Part shown: one piece after another, positions 17,919 through 28,309 of the stretch | Numbering within the stretch: position 1 is the stretch's first letter | How the letters are laid out: each line of letters begins with the position of its first letter | DNA from: Bacillus mycoides | Lineage (GTDB): Bacteria; Bacillota; Bacilli; Bacillales; Bacillaceae_G | Reading direction: 5' to 3' | DNA length: 64,000 bases | Assembly (NCBI RefSeq): GCF_018742245.1 | Contig: NZ_CP036132.1 | Coordinates: 2,971,001-3,035,000, forward strand | Notes under the pieces: generated by a model | Databases searched by the model: none | Told to the model about the DNA's origin: nothing | Seen by the model: the letters and a program-made list of their open reading frames with translations, nothing else | Position numbers and translations under genes: made by a program

Positions 17919-18097
17919 ATTAAATCCCCCTATTAGATTTCACTGCAACTATTAAGAAATTCCCCTTGTTGCACACTACTTCATCCTCAGTTCAATAAAC
18001 ATAATATTCCAAAAGATATTATAACAATTCCCCGTCCAATATTTTGTCAAAATTTGTCGCGTTTCTACAAAAAGGATATTTTATCCATTATCATAGT

Positions 18098-18129
18098 AAA
18101 GAGACTCTTACAATAGTAAGAGTCTCTTT
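18098..18129 (-). terminator. Terminator of the penicillin-acylase gene
   Basis: A 14-bp perfect stem AAAGAGACTCTTAC (18098-18111) / 18116-18129 with an AATA loop, with T's following on both strands. It is about 75 bases past the acylase stop. Confidence 0.8.
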
Positions 18130-18204
18130 TATAAAGTAAAACCTTCATTAGCGGAAGGATTATTACTTCATAAAGCTGGGCCATCTGCAAATAGGAACAT
18201 ACTA

Positions 18205-20595
18205 TCACTTCGGCTGTAAAGTTAATACTTTCCCTTCAATTCCATCTGTATTTAAAGTAGTCGTATGATACTCACCATTCACCCAATCATCTATTTGATC
18301 ATGATACCAATCGCTTCTAAAATGTCCTGACTGTCCCGGCCCCACTATATGATAACCGTTTGACATATCTTTCGTATCAATGACAAATCTCCATGAAGCA
18401 CCGTGATTTACAATACCGTTATCTCCGTAATTCGCTGCTTGAACCGTAACTTGACTTCCTCCAATTGGAACTGGTTTCTCACGATTAAATGCGAGTAGTG
18501 CTAATATACTAGATGATCTCGAAATTGGATGTGTAAAAGCAAGTTGATGGTAATCGCCCCACTTCCATTCTCCAACATCGGATCCATACTCCTTCTGCAA
18601 TTTCTTCATTACATTTGCATACGACGTATGTACAACTTCCGTGAAGCCACCATACTTTGAAAACCAAGTGCTATTTTCACCATTTACTTGTTTACGAATT
18701 AATTCATCGACAACTTGTTGCTTACCTTCAAATAACTCCATCACATCTTTCGGAATTTCTTTTGAAAATACTGTATTAGAAATCTCTTTCATTACTAAAT
18801 GAAAAATTAATGGTGCTGCTTCATCCTTACTATCGTAAAAATTCCACTTCGATAATTCTTTTACTCCTTCTTTCTCTACTTCTGATAAATTTGTTTTATT
18901 TAACTCATTCAAAAATATAGGAACAAACTCTTTCCCATATAAATTTTTTTGATCCATCTGTAACTCTTCTAAATCTTTTACCGTATACTTATCCTGCTCT
19001 TGCAAAAACTCTTGAATACGCATTTGTCTGTACGGCTGCGCCCACGTATTACTAATATGGTATGGATAAGCGTCATCAACAATTTTATTATTCGCAGTTG
19101 AAATGAACCCTTGTTTTGGATTTATTACTTTTGGAAGCTGATCAAATGGGATATACCCTTCCCATTCATATTCATCTGTCCATCCTGGAACTGGCAAACT
19201 ACCATCGCCTTTTTTACGCACTGGTATATTTCCATTCGCTTTATAAGCAATTGTGCCGTCATTTGATGCAAACACAAAGTTTTGAGTTGGTGTATGAAAA
19301 TCTTGAAGTGCAGTTTCAAACTCATTCCAGTCTTTCGCTTTATTCATATTTAATACAGCCTTTAATTCAGCGGAAGGCTCCAAAGCAGTCCATTTCAAAG
19401 CGAATACTGTTTTCGTTTTCTCTTTCCCCTTATCCGCAAACTCTGAAATTACTGGACCATGCCTCGTAACCGTAACGTTATACGGAATTGTTTTCCCGCC
19501 TTTTACTTTAATAGATTCATCAACAACCGTAGCCTTTTCCCATTTATCGTTATACAAAAATTCATTTTCATTATTAGGATTTCTCTTTTCAATATATAAA
19601 TCTTGTACATCAGGACCAGTATTCGTAACACCCCATGCTATTTTGTCATTGTGACCTAATATAACACCTGGTACTCCAGCAAAAATAACGCCACTCACAT
19701 GTAAATCTTTCATGTCAAGTCTCGTTTGATACCATATAGAAGGTGTCGCAAGCGATAAATGAGGATCATCCGCTAAAATCGGTTTACCAGACACACTCTT
19801 CTCACCGCTTATCACCCAGTTATTACTACCGTTAAACTCCGGCGGAATTACTGTCTTTGAAAAACTTTGTGCTACATTTACATTTGTATTTTTCAGTTCA
19901 GCTAGTAATCTAGGTGCATCTTTCGGATAAGCCGGAAATAGTTCAGCTGCTTGCTTTTCCGGAAGATTTTTCAACGCCCAATATCGAAATGCTTGTCCAT
20001 GCCAATGTCCTCCTAAATCAAACGCCATATACTTTCCGATCGTTAAAGAATCAACCATTGACCATTCAGCAGGTTCATAACCTAATAGAGTAAACTCCAC
20101 TGGCAATTTCTTTTCGGTCTTCGCCTCACGTATAAAAGCATTCACCCCATCTGCGAATGACTGCAGGACATATTTCGCTTCTCCATCATATTGATTTAAA
20201 GATGCTTCTGCCGCTCGCCGTAAACCGAGCGTTCGAAACAACTTATCTCTATCAACAGCTGCTTCCCCTACAACTTCACTTAACATACCAGAAGCTTGCC
20301 TTCTACTTAAATCCATTTGAAACAAACGATCTTGCGCTTGTACATACCCTTGCGAAAAATATAAATCATGTGCATTTCCCGCTTTAATATGCGGTACTCC
20401 TTTACTATCCCGCTTCACCGTAACAGCGTGTTGTAAATCCTCTAGCTTTATCGTTCCATCTATCTTTGGCATAGAACTAAGCGTATATATGTTCAAAAAA
20501 ATCATAACGCAAATAAACAAAAAAAGAACGATACTACTAGACCAAATAAAAATTCTTTTTCCCCTATTTCGTTTCTTTTTTATGACGACTTCCAT
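18205..20595 (-). CDS. Penicillin acylase family N-terminal-nucleophile hydrolase
   Basis: 796 residues. After a short basic N-terminus comes one hydrophobic segment (about 17-38), an anchor or signal. The acylase A-chain follows (VTVKRDSKGVPHIKAGNAHD; AQDRLFQMDLSRRQASGML), then the autoprocessing site NGSNNW with the new N-terminal Ser257, and the B chain (DDPHLSL; AWGVTNTGPDVQDLY). The conserved C-terminal region GGSQVTVQAANYG and GPGQSGHFRSDWYHDQ is present. Homologues cleave beta-lactam side chains or acyl-homoserine lactones. The natural substrate here is unknown. All key residues appear intact. Confidence 0.9.
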   Translation of the reverse strand: MEVVIKKKRNRGKRIFIWSSSIVLFLFICVMIFLNIYTLSSMPKIDGTIKLEDLQHAVTVKRDSKGVPHIKAGNAHDLYFSQGYVQAQDRLFQMDLSRRQASGMLSEVVGEAAVDRDKLFRTLGLRRAAEASLNQYDGEAKYVLQSFADGVNAFIREAKTEKKLPVEFTLLGYEPAEWSMVDSLTIGKYMAFDLGGHWHGQAFRYWALKNLPEKQAAELFPAYPKDAPRLLAELKNTNVNVAQSFSKTVIPPEFNGSNNWVISGEKSVSGKPILADDPHLSLATPSIWYQTRLDMKDLHVSGVIFAGVPGVILGHNDKIAWGVTNTGPDVQDLYIEKRNPNNENEFLYNDKWEKATVVDESIKVKGGKTIPYNVTVTRHGPVISEFADKGKEKTKTVFALKWTALEPSAELKAVLNMNKAKDWNEFETALQDFHTPTQNFVFASNDGTIAYKANGNIPVRKKGDGSLPVPGWTDEYEWEGYIPFDQLPKVINPKQGFISTANNKIVDDAYPYHISNTWAQPYRQMRIQEFLQEQDKYTVKDLEELQMDQKNLYGKEFVPIFLNELNKTNLSEVEKEGVKELSKWNFYDSKDEAAPLIFHLVMKEISNTVFSKEIPKDVMELFEGKQQVVDELIRKQVNGENSTWFSKYGGFTEVVHTSYANVMKKLQKEYGSDVGEWKWGDYHQLAFTHPISRSSSILALLAFNREKPVPIGGSQVTVQAANYGDNGIVNHGASWRFVIDTKDMSNGYHIVGPGQSGHFRSDWYHDQIDDWVNGEYHTTTLNTDGIEGKVLTLQPK

Positions 20596-20655
20596 ACAAT
20601 CCCTCCTCTCTCAATCTATTCGCTTCTATTGTAAAAGAACCTTTTAGAAAAATTG

Positions 20656-20693
20656 AAAACCCCCTTCATTTTCCTACCAATGAAGGGGGTTTT
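20656..20693 (-). terminator. Terminator of the DUF4132 gene
   Basis: A 15-bp stem AAAACCCCCTTCATT (20656-20670) / 20679-20693 with an 8-base loop, directly after the DUF4132 stop. Confidence 0.9.
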
Positions 20694-20695
20694 TC

Positions 20696-23600
20696 TTATC
20701 GTCCGCTACGCCAGCTTTCATTATGACCAAGATTTGACTCGGTCGCTAATTGCACATTATATAATATTTCACTAAAGAAACGCTTATCTACTCGTTTTGG
20801 TACAATGCGTCTCTCATCATCAATTTCGTCATATTCATATGAACCGCGGTTCACTGTACCCGCTTTATAAAATTGAATTTCAAATACACATACATCTTCT
20901 TCACCTTCATATCCAATCGGCGCTCCGCTAAATGAAAGTTCCGCTCCTACTCCAGTTCGAGTGTCTTCTTTATAAAATGTATAATAAACGCCGCCATCTT
21001 GAACCGATCCACGAGTCCATCCAAGTTTCGTCATCTTACCGAATAACGAGCGACCATTTAGTAAAATACCGCCAAATCTCTCAACAGCAATCTCCTCATT
21101 TTCCTCTACTACAAACACTGGACGTTCAATTTGTAGGAACGGCTGGACAATTCCCGAATTGGTCAGTTGCTCTTTCCATAACTCCTTTTTCGCCCCGGAT
21201 AATTCTAACGGATGAATTAAACCAATAACAGTTCCAGATGAAAGCTCATGATTCTCTCCTATCATTGAATAAAACGTATCATCCTCCGCATAACGGAACG
21301 TTTTAAGCAACTTTCCTTCCGTATATTCACCCCAAATAAGTGAAGTTGCAAATTGCTTCATAATTAGATTCTCCAGAAATACCGACTTCCACGAATCGTA
21401 TGACCAATAGCGCTTTCGTGATAGAGCAGCTTCCAAACGTTGTTTCTGCATGGAAAGAGCGCTTCGAAGCTCTTTCTTTAAAGTGGATAACTCTTTCTTA
21501 GCTTCTTCAGCTTTTTCTACATCATCTTTTGCATTCGGCTTTGGAAGTGACTTCATACGTTTTCCTTCTTCTGTCTCTAATTCCATTTTCGACTCTGAAG
21601 TTAAAATAGCAGTAAAACATCTATTTCCGAAATCAATTACCTTTTCACCACGTATATTGAAGCCAAGGTTTGGTACCAGTTGATCTTCCAGCTCTTCTTC
21701 CGTTATACCACGTGTTTTCGCAGCAAGACTTAGTGCTTCTTTTGCCGCATTACGCACTAACTTATGTTTATATTTAAATGCCATTGCATGAATAGACGTA
21801 AGTGCAAGCTTAGATGATGACAAGCCCAAAGCTTGAACAGCATCCGCTGCAATCTTCCCTCTCATATGAAGCACCCATTCATCAATTTGCTTTTTAAGTA
21901 TACCTACCATTTTGTCATCACTATATATTCCATATAATGAAAGGATTCCACGTTTCTTCACATCTGCATCTTGAGAAATCCATATTTGATATATTGTTTG
22001 TACATACTCTTTCAAGTCTTGTTCATTTAAAGTACTACCAATTACTTCAGCTGCCTCCTTCTTCTCAATAACAGAATCTGAAATATACTGCTGTATATAA
22101 GCTAACGAAATTGTTGCGTCTGCTATTTCATTTGAATCGCGAAGACGGATCTTTGGTTCAAATCCAATCCACTGCACAAGTGCATCTCTTTTTTGTTCCG
22201 TTACTATACGACTACAAAGCTCTTCGATATTTTTTGAATCTCCTCCTACTTTTCCCACTTCAAGTAATGGAGCAAACTTCTCGATAAAAGAGGCATTCTT
22301 CTTTTCTTGTAAAGCTTCCTGTACAAGTTGCATATATTTTTCAATCTTATAATCTATAAGTATTTCCATCACATGTTCACGGACAATTTTCTTTTTATTA
22401 TTAAGTTCAACTGCTACGTATTCTACCGCTTCTACATCTTTTGAAAGCAGTTTAACTACAGACTCACGGATTTTTTTAGAAGAAGCGCCTAAGCTTTTGA
22501 TTAAAATTGGACGCATTTTAACTATGTTATCCCTTGCTAACTCTTCTAAAATATATGCTTTGGCCACAGTAGAATGCTCATCAAATCGTTCAATTATGTA
22601 CGCTTGTTCTTTTACAATGACATGAACAAGCGCTTCCTTCGCCTTATTTCTCTCTTCACTGTAGCATGCAGCTTGTTCAACTGCATAAGCGATAAGCTTT
22701 TCCTTACTTAACCCATACGAAAGAAGATCTTCCAATACTTGTTTCGGTTCTATCCCTCTGACAGAACATTCGTAAAGGAGTTCATATAAATTAACACTAT
22801 AATCATCTCCGAATTGTAGTGTAAGTACGGCTTCTCTCTTCGCCACATCATCTATATCCCAAAGGATTGCGACCTCTAAAACTGGCATACCCCAATACAT
22901 ACTTCTATATTTCGGATTTTTAAGTATTTGCTTCATATCCTCAAATGACAATTTCCCTAGCAAATAATCACGATATGTATCCCGCACTGTAGACAATTTA
23001 ATTTGCAAAGCAGCCACAAAAAATTCTTCTCGCATTTTCCCTCTATTTAGCTCATGCCCTTTTTCAGCTAACATTCGTGCGATGATGAGATAATTAATTT
23101 TACTTAAATAATGCAAAGTACGTTGAACAAATTCAGGATTTCCCTTCACCATGAAGCATAGCAATTCATATTCATACGTCTTACAAAAGTCTTCACTATT
23201 CAAATCATGTTGTCTCAAACGATGTGCAAAAAACCTTTCCTCAGAAATCCAAAACTGTTTACAAAAACTTTGAATACCTTCATATGTGTTTTTATTTACA
23301 CTACCTGTTTTTTTGTAGTTTTGAGACTGACCGAGAGTATGACACATATAACGTGTAGCATAATTAATAAAACTCCAAACATTTTTCTTCGCTAATATCT
23401 CAATATATCGTCTCGCAACATTTGAATACTTATGAACACAAAATAATAGTCGCCAAATATATTCTGGTAAAGCCCCACCTACAAATACTTCACTACCATC
23501 TTCACCTTTAATATACCGTTTAACCGCTTCAACCTTTTCCTTTTCTCCTAGTAGTTTCAATATAAATTCTGCATGCTCTTCTAATCTCTCATTCAATAAA

Positions 23601-24124
23601 GAACTATATGTACGAAACTTTTCATAATCTACATCAAACATTACGAGAAATAATGTTAATTGCTGCTGAGTTGGTAAAGCGTATAATTGCTCATCTATAT
23701 AGTTCGGATTCTCACTTATTAATTCTCTAAGAAAAACATCTGCTTCATTCACATAACTTGAAATATTGGATAAATATTTACATGCACTTGCTACAAGTTT
23801 CTCCAAAGGAAGTTCACTTTTTTCTAAATAAACCTTCATTTTAGGAAAACTTACATGTGCAAAACGTACTACAAGAACATTTAATAATTGCCCCTCGAGT
23901 ATATGATAAAATAACCGAAAGAAAGCCGGATCTTGTTTATGTACTTTCCTAAAATCGCTTATAAACTGCTCCGCAAAATCGGCTCTCTTTTGATCTCTAA
24001 TTGTCGTTAGTTGAATATCCTTTAAAATTGCTTCTTCTCTCGACTCTAAATATCGCAGTGATAATTGTTTCTGCTCTTCTGTCATATTAATATATTGAAA
24101 CAACTTTGATGTACTGTTTGTCAA
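20696..24124 (-). CDS. Giant HEAT-repeat protein with C-terminal DUF4132
   Basis: About 1142 residues. A long helical N-terminal two thirds has HEAT-like repeats (for example KKIRESVVKLLSKDVEAVEY and KKRGILSLYGIYSD). A basic coiled-coil linker (about 870-910, KKELSTLKKELRSALSMQKQ) follows, then DUF4132 (SWKSVFLENLIMKQFATSLI ... GVYYTFYKEDTRTGVGAELSF). The family includes MolR-like proteins of unknown function. The start is placed at TTG 24124, which has CGGGAGGA at ideal spacing; an in-frame ATG at 24142 has no ribosome binding site. It stands alone between terminators. Confidence 0.8.
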   Translation of the reverse strand: MTNSTSKLFQYINMTEEQKQLSLRYLESREEAILKDIQLTTIRDQKRADFAEQFISDFRKVHKQDPAFFRLFYHILEGQLLNVLVVRFAHVSFPKMKVYLEKSELPLEKLVASACKYLSNISSYVNEADVFLRELISENPNYIDEQLYALPTQQQLTLFLVMFDVDYEKFRTYSSLLNERLEEHAEFILKLLGEKEKVEAVKRYIKGEDGSEVFVGGALPEYIWRLLFCVHKYSNVARRYIEILAKKNVWSFINYATRYMCHTLGQSQNYKKTGSVNKNTYEGIQSFCKQFWISEERFFAHRLRQHDLNSEDFCKTYEYELLCFMVKGNPEFVQRTLHYLSKINYLIIARMLAEKGHELNRGKMREEFFVAALQIKLSTVRDTYRDYLLGKLSFEDMKQILKNPKYRSMYWGMPVLEVAILWDIDDVAKREAVLTLQFGDDYSVNLYELLYECSVRGIEPKQVLEDLLSYGLSKEKLIAYAVEQAACYSEERNKAKEALVHVIVKEQAYIIERFDEHSTVAKAYILEELARDNIVKMRPILIKSLGASSKKIRESVVKLLSKDVEAVEYVAVELNNKKKIVREHVMEILIDYKIEKYMQLVQEALQEKKNASFIEKFAPLLEVGKVGGDSKNIEELCSRIVTEQKRDALVQWIGFEPKIRLRDSNEIADATISLAYIQQYISDSVIEKKEAAEVIGSTLNEQDLKEYVQTIYQIWISQDADVKKRGILSLYGIYSDDKMVGILKKQIDEWVLHMRGKIAADAVQALGLSSSKLALTSIHAMAFKYKHKLVRNAAKEALSLAAKTRGITEEELEDQLVPNLGFNIRGEKVIDFGNRCFTAILTSESKMELETEEGKRMKSLPKPNAKDDVEKAEEAKKELSTLKKELRSALSMQKQRLEAALSRKRYWSYDSWKSVFLENLIMKQFATSLIWGEYTEGKLLKTFRYAEDDTFYSMIGENHELSSGTVIGLIHPLELSGAKKELWKEQLTNSGIVQPFLQIERPVFVVEENEEIAVERFGGILLNGRSLFGKMTKLGWTRGSVQDGGVYYTFYKEDTRTGVGAELSFSGAPIGYEGEEDVCVFEIQFYKAGTVNRGSYEYDEIDDERRIVPKRVDKRFFSEILYNVQLATESNLGHNESWRSGR

Positions 24125-24259
24125 ACTCTGTTCCTCCCGCATCTTTTTATCTATTTATAAAAGAAAAAATACCCATATATAATTCCTCTATCATTCAAAA
24201 ATAGTATAGCATACAACCCACTGAATACGAACGTATATTCTACATTAAATTTATATAAA

Positions 24260-25027
24260 TTAAAAAACACTACTCAAAATACTTCTCCTTCGCTCCAAAT
24301 TTCCCATCACATTCTTTTCTTCACTAGAATTCTCCAACTTTTTATTACACCAATTCCTCAAAATCCCCTGCACATAAGCAAGTGTTCCCTTATTATTTTC
24401 AAACGCGATTTTAAGCGCCTCTAATACTGTCTCTCCTGAAACTTTTTGTATCCACTCCTTCAATTCCTTCACGATATATGGAGATAGACTACTTATATTT
24501 TGTTCGTAAAACTTATAAACTTTACTATGCGAAGTAGCCTCTTCTACCGTTTCTACCTCTTTCATATCTTCTTTCTCTTCAATAACTGCTTGTGAACCCT
24601 CTTCTTTCGGCATACCAAAATACTGTAGTAATAATGGAATCTTGTATTCTTCTTCAAGACATTTACGTAAAAACATATGTATGAACTCGTTACTTTTCAC
24701 AGTCTTTAACTCACGTAACACACACTTCTCTACATTCGTATTTAAAATAGGGTTATAATGTAGCCAATTTATTATGAATAACTCTTTCGTTTCCGCATCA
24801 TATAAAATCTTCCCGTATTCCACAAACCGGTTCAATAACTTCTCAACAGTCTCCATACTGTAACCAGTTTCAAGCTCTGCCAAACGCTTTGGCAATATGT
24901 AAATACCACATTGCTTCGTTTTCGTACCAGTTAACAAATATATATAAAAATAACGCTCTTCTGGCGTTAAATCTAATATGAATTCATCTTGCCAAAAGTT
25001 CACCTGCACATTACGGTACACCGCCAT
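24260..25027 (-). CDS. DnaD domain protein (replication-initiation / phage-type)
   Basis: 255 residues from ATG 25027 (GTGGAGGG upstream; the longer frame has no site). The N-terminal winged helix is NVQVNFWQDEFILDLTPEER and GIYILPKRLAELETGYS. An acidic linker follows (about 150-180), then a C-terminal DnaD domain (about 182-240, VYKFYEQNISSLSPYIVKEL ... YVQGILRNW). DnaD proteins help load the replicative helicase. This form resembles the many phage-derived DnaD copies on Bacillus chromosomes. No other phage genes lie nearby. Confidence 0.85.
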   Translation of the reverse strand: MAVYRNVQVNFWQDEFILDLTPEERYFYIYLLTGTKTKQCGIYILPKRLAELETGYSMETVEKLLNRFVEYGKILYDAETKELFIINWLHYNPILNTNVEKCVLRELKTVKSNEFIHMFLRKCLEEEYKIPLLLQYFGMPKEEGSQAVIEEKEDMKEVETVEEATSHSKVYKFYEQNISSLSPYIVKELKEWIQKVSGETVLEALKIAFENNKGTLAYVQGILRNWCNKKLENSSEEKNVMGNLERRRSILSSVF

Positions 25028-25468
25028 CAGTTTCCCTCCACTCTTTGCTAGCAAATAGGAAAATTCCAATCCTTCAATATAAATATAGGAATGTACGGAT
25101 GGTTTGGGCAGTTGAATTCAAAATTTTTCACTACTACAACAACGGTTTTGTTTTTTCGCGCGTTTTTGTTCTTGTAGTTGTTTTTGTTTTGTTTTTTCTT
25201 AGTGATTTATTACTTGGTAGGTGCTTATAAGGGGCTTTGAAGGGGGTTATATAGTGTTTGCATGCCCCTCTTATCTGATGTCTAATTACAAATGTCTCCA
25301 ACAATCTTCATACATTGCAGACAACTATTATGACTCACCTGCTCATATTTACCGGAAAACAAAAAGCACTTGTTGCCTTCGTAGACAATTCAGTGCTTTA
25401 AGGTTGAAAGTTTATAAATAAAATTGTCTATAATCGACATAGTTGATTGAAATACAATTCTGTTACAT
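25028..25468. other. Intergenic region of 441 bases
   Basis: It contains AT-rich low-complexity sequence (about 25120-25210) and one short copy of a dispersed hairpin repeat (25361-25402). No convincing gene: the small frames here have no ribosome binding site or recognisable product. Confidence 0.5.
25361..25402. repeat. Short copy of a dispersed AAGCACTTG...CAAGTGCTT-type hairpin repeat
   Basis: The core AAAAAGCACTTGTTGCCTTC recurs with few changes at 44831 and 45198. The imperfect arms AAGCACTTG and TTCAGTGCTTT form a hairpin. Only the left part of the longer repeat is kept here. Confidence 0.7.
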
Positions 25469-26050
25469 TTATTTTAATAACGATAATATGATAGATACCG
25501 AATTATCTACAACTGAACGTTCTGGACGAGATTTCATTAACACTGTTAATCCAATTAATGAAGTGACTAGCGTTTGTGCTAATGCTTTAGCATTCACATC
25601 ACTTTGCAGTTCTCCAGACTGAATACCTTTGGCGATTAATTCTTGAAATATAACTGAAAGATACATTTGATGTTCTCTAGTCAACACTTCAAACTTTTCA
25701 TTATGAGGGGCAATCTCAACCATTGTGTTAATACAAAAACAGCCTTTATTTGATTCTCTTTTATATTCCTCTTCCACCATATTTTCAAAAAACATACGAA
25801 TTGATTCTTTGACAGATTGTTCTTTTTGAAGTTTTGTTCGAATGCTAGTCGCGTGTAAATTCGTGTATCTCCGTAATGCAGCTTCAAACAGCCCTTCTTT
25901 ATCACCAAAGGCTGCATATAAACTCGGTCTTTGTATTTCCATTTTAGCAGTTAGATCACTTAATGAAGTAGTAGCGTATCCTTTCTCCCAAAAAAGTTGC
26001 ATAGCAGCATCCAAAGCTTTTTCTTCATCAAATTCGCGTAGTCGAGCCAT
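25469..26050 (-). CDS. TetR/AcrR family repressor
   Basis: 193 residues. The N-terminal HTH (about 8-52: EEKALDAAMQLFWEKGYATT, then SLSDLTAKMEIQRPSLYAAF) is followed by a ligand domain with the motif KGCFCINTMVEIAP, often seen in redox- or electrophile-responsive TetR proteins. It is divergent from an MFS pump gene, which it probably represses through operators in the 225-base intergenic region. AGGAGGGG precedes the ATG. Confidence 0.85.
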   Translation of the reverse strand: MARLREFDEEKALDAAMQLFWEKGYATTSLSDLTAKMEIQRPSLYAAFGDKEGLFEAALRRYTNLHATSIRTKLQKEQSVKESIRMFFENMVEEEYKRESNKGCFCINTMVEIAPHNEKFEVLTREHQMYLSVIFQELIAKGIQSGELQSDVNAKALAQTLVTSLIGLTVLMKSRPERSVVDNSVSIILSLLK

Positions 26051-26226
26051 TTAACCCCTCCTCTTTCTTCATCTGTTTTCTAAATTACAAATCACGATTT
26101 TATGTACTAATCAGTATATTATATATCGTATAAAATTATAAATGATATGTCAAAAGAAACTGAAATTACTTTACAATTAACTTGACATAGCAACTTCTCC
26201 CTGTTTATATTTTACTTACGAAATAA

Positions 26227-26242
26227 TATACCGTTCGGTACG
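26227..26242. promoter_or_regulatory. Candidate TetR operator
   Basis: The palindrome TACCG-TT-CGGTA (26229-26240) lies about 35 bases before the MFS start. A second, looser palindrome TACT-AATC-AGTA lies near 26104-26115 on the tetR side. The form (ACCGnnCGGT) is common for TetR binding sites. Confidence 0.55.
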
Positions 26243-26275
26243 TTATTTTTTTAAAAAACAAAAGGAGATGATATT

Positions 26276-27523
26276 ATGAATACTAAAGAAAAAACAACAA
26301 CTGCTCTTACTCAGAATAATGATCAGTTCCAATTACCTATCAATACAATCATGCCCCGCTATATAACTCTATTATTTTCAATAGCTTGCGGGATGGCTGT
26401 GGCGAATATATACTTCGCCCATCCTCTACTTGATTCTTTATCAAATGAGTTTAAGATCAACCATTCAACTATTGGTGTCGTTATTACGATTACTCAAGTT
26501 TGTTATGCACTCGGATTACTTTTATTAGTTCCACTTGGTGATTTGTTAAGCCAAAAAAGACTTATTATTGTTCAAATGCTTTTATCCGTTTTCGCTTTAA
26601 TTGTGGTCGGAGTCGCTCCTTCAAGTACCGTACTTTTTATAGGTATGGCCTTAGTCGGAATTCTTGCGACTGTTACGCAGACACTCGTCGCATACGCATC
26701 CATTTTAGCTAACCCAGAAGACCGTGGGCGAATAGTAGGTTTCGTCACGAGTGGTGTCGTAATAGGAATTCTACTTGCACGTACATTTGCCGGAACATTA
26801 ACAGATCTAGCGGGATGGCGTTCCGTTTATCTTACCTCTGCTGTACTTATGCTCTTCGTAATTGGTTTGTTATATCGTAATTTACCTAATCTTGAACATA
26901 AAAAAACAGCTATGACCTATCGTAAATTATTACATTCTGTTCTCTTATTATTTGTAGAAGAAAGGATCTTACGTATTCGCGGAATATTAGCATTGCTTAT
27001 TTTTACTTCCTTCAGTATTTTATGGACTTCATTAGTTTTACCTCTAAGTGCTGTACCATATAATCTATCACATACAGCTATCGGAGCATTTGGTCTTGCT
27101 GGAGTTGCTGGTGCATTAGCTGCCACTAAGGCCGGACAACTCGCTGATCGCGGATTGGGAGAAAGAACTACTGGCATAGCCTTATCCTTATTATTACTTT
27201 CATGGCTCCTCATTAAATTAATGAACCATTCTCTATTCCTACTAGTTATCGGTGTTATCCTTTTAGATTTAGCTGTGCAAGCTGTACATGTCACGAACCA
27301 AAGTATACTTTTCACAGTGCGTCCTGAAGCGCGAAGTCGGCTCACTGCTAGTTATATGATTTTTTATTCTATCGGCAGTGCTACAGGTGCTATTCTTTCC
27401 ACAAACATTTATGCAAGCTACGGATGGAACGGAGTTTGTATATTAGGTGCATCTGTTAGTGCTTGTGCTCTTTTATTCTGGGCAATGACCTTACGACGAT
27501 CATCACAACTAAAAGAAGACTAA
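26276..27523 (+). CDS. MFS transporter (drug-efflux type) under TetR control
   Basis: 415 residues with about 12 helices. Motif A-like LVPLGDLLSQKRLI follows TM2, and DRGRIVGFVTSGVVIG lies in the TM4-5 region. The first 30 residues are polar and cytoplasmic. It resembles the YnfM/arabinose-polymer and chloramphenicol-type exporters. AAAGGAGATG precedes the ATG. Substrate unknown; divergent TetR regulation suggests an inducible efflux pump. Confidence 0.85.
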   Translation: MNTKEKTTTALTQNNDQFQLPINTIMPRYITLLFSIACGMAVANIYFAHPLLDSLSNEFKINHSTIGVVITITQVCYALGLLLLVPLGDLLSQKRLIIVQMLLSVFALIVVGVAPSSTVLFIGMALVGILATVTQTLVAYASILANPEDRGRIVGFVTSGVVIGILLARTFAGTLTDLAGWRSVYLTSAVLMLFVIGLLYRNLPNLEHKKTAMTYRKLLHSVLLLFVEERILRIRGILALLIFTSFSILWTSLVLPLSAVPYNLSHTAIGAFGLAGVAGALAATKAGQLADRGLGERTTGIALSLLLLSWLLIKLMNHSLFLLVIGVILLDLAVQAVHVTNQSILFTVRPEARSRLTASYMIFYSIGSATGAILSTNIYASYGWNGVCILGASVSACALLFWAMTLRRSSQLKED

Positions 27524-27591
27524 TTCATAAGTATATTTTTTAATATGTGTTTTTCTACAAGACTATAGAATACCCTTTACTTTTTAAAATA

Positions 27592-27628
27592 AATCAACGG
27601 CATTTTCATATAAAAAATGCCGTTGATT
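27592..27628. terminator. Terminator between MFS and lipoprotein gene
   Basis: A 15-bp stem AATCAACGGCATTTT (27592-27606) / 27614-27628 with a 7-base loop, between convergent genes. The T-run is weak. Confidence 0.7.
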
Positions 27629-27694
27629 CCAAACTTTTATGTATGTGATTCGCCATTTCATGATAATAGATCATATACTAGCGAAATACATCTA

Positions 27695-28153
27695 TTACAA
27701 ATTACCTTTAACTTGTCCGACAATCTCATTTATCGTATTTCGATCAAACTTATCACTAATTTCGTATGGCTTACGATCTCCTACTAATTGTACCCCTACG
27801 ATGTCTTTGCGGTCCTTACCATATTGCACTTCAATAATAGATCCGCGCTCTATTTGTTTCCAAATGTAACCTGCTTCATCTTTATTATCTAAAATAATAC
27901 AGTCCTCAATATTTTCATCGATCCCAATTAACTTGTTATCATCCATATACCCAACCTCGTATTGTAGACGTTCTTTCGCTTTTCCGCTTACTAATATACC
28001 TTTGCTACCATATGAGTAATCCGTATAATCCTTTTTCTCCGCTTGTACCGCTTTCGGCTCTTTTGCTTCAGTTTTTTCAGCAGTTCCACAACCCGTAATA
28101 AGACATATTGGCATAACCGCCGTTAATACTACTCTAGTAAATTTCTTTATCAC
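27695..28153 (-). CDS. Small lipoprotein of unknown function
   Basis: 152 residues from GTG 28153 with GAGG upstream. Lipoprotein signal with lipobox LITGC (Cys about 22), then a Lys/Glu linker and a compact domain (YSYGSKGILVSGKAKERLQY ... GSIIEVQYGKDRKDIVGVQL). The next gene upstream is also a lipoprotein with the same linker style. No family recognised. Confidence 0.65.
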   Translation of the reverse strand: MIKKFTRVVLTAVMPICLITGCGTAEKTEAKEPKAVQAEKKDYTDYSYGSKGILVSGKAKERLQYEVGYMDDNKLIGIDENIEDCIILDNKDEAGYIWKQIERGSIIEVQYGKDRKDIVGVQLVGDRKPYEISDKFDRNTINEIVGQVKGNL

Positions 28154-28309
28154 TTATAACCAACCTCACATGCTTAAGTTTAAATTGCATTTATTACCTT
28201 ATTAAACAATAACATGATACTAAGTAGACAGAACCAAAGATAACCTATTATTTACATACTCACACTTTAATTAAGGACTATGCCATTTAAACCTAGTCCC
28301 TACATAACT

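Noticed and set aside
26100..26130. TACTAATCAGTA palindrome as a definite second TetR operator
   Set aside because: Its half-sites differ from the ACCG/CGGT palindrome near the MFS gene, so it is mentioned only as a weaker possibility.
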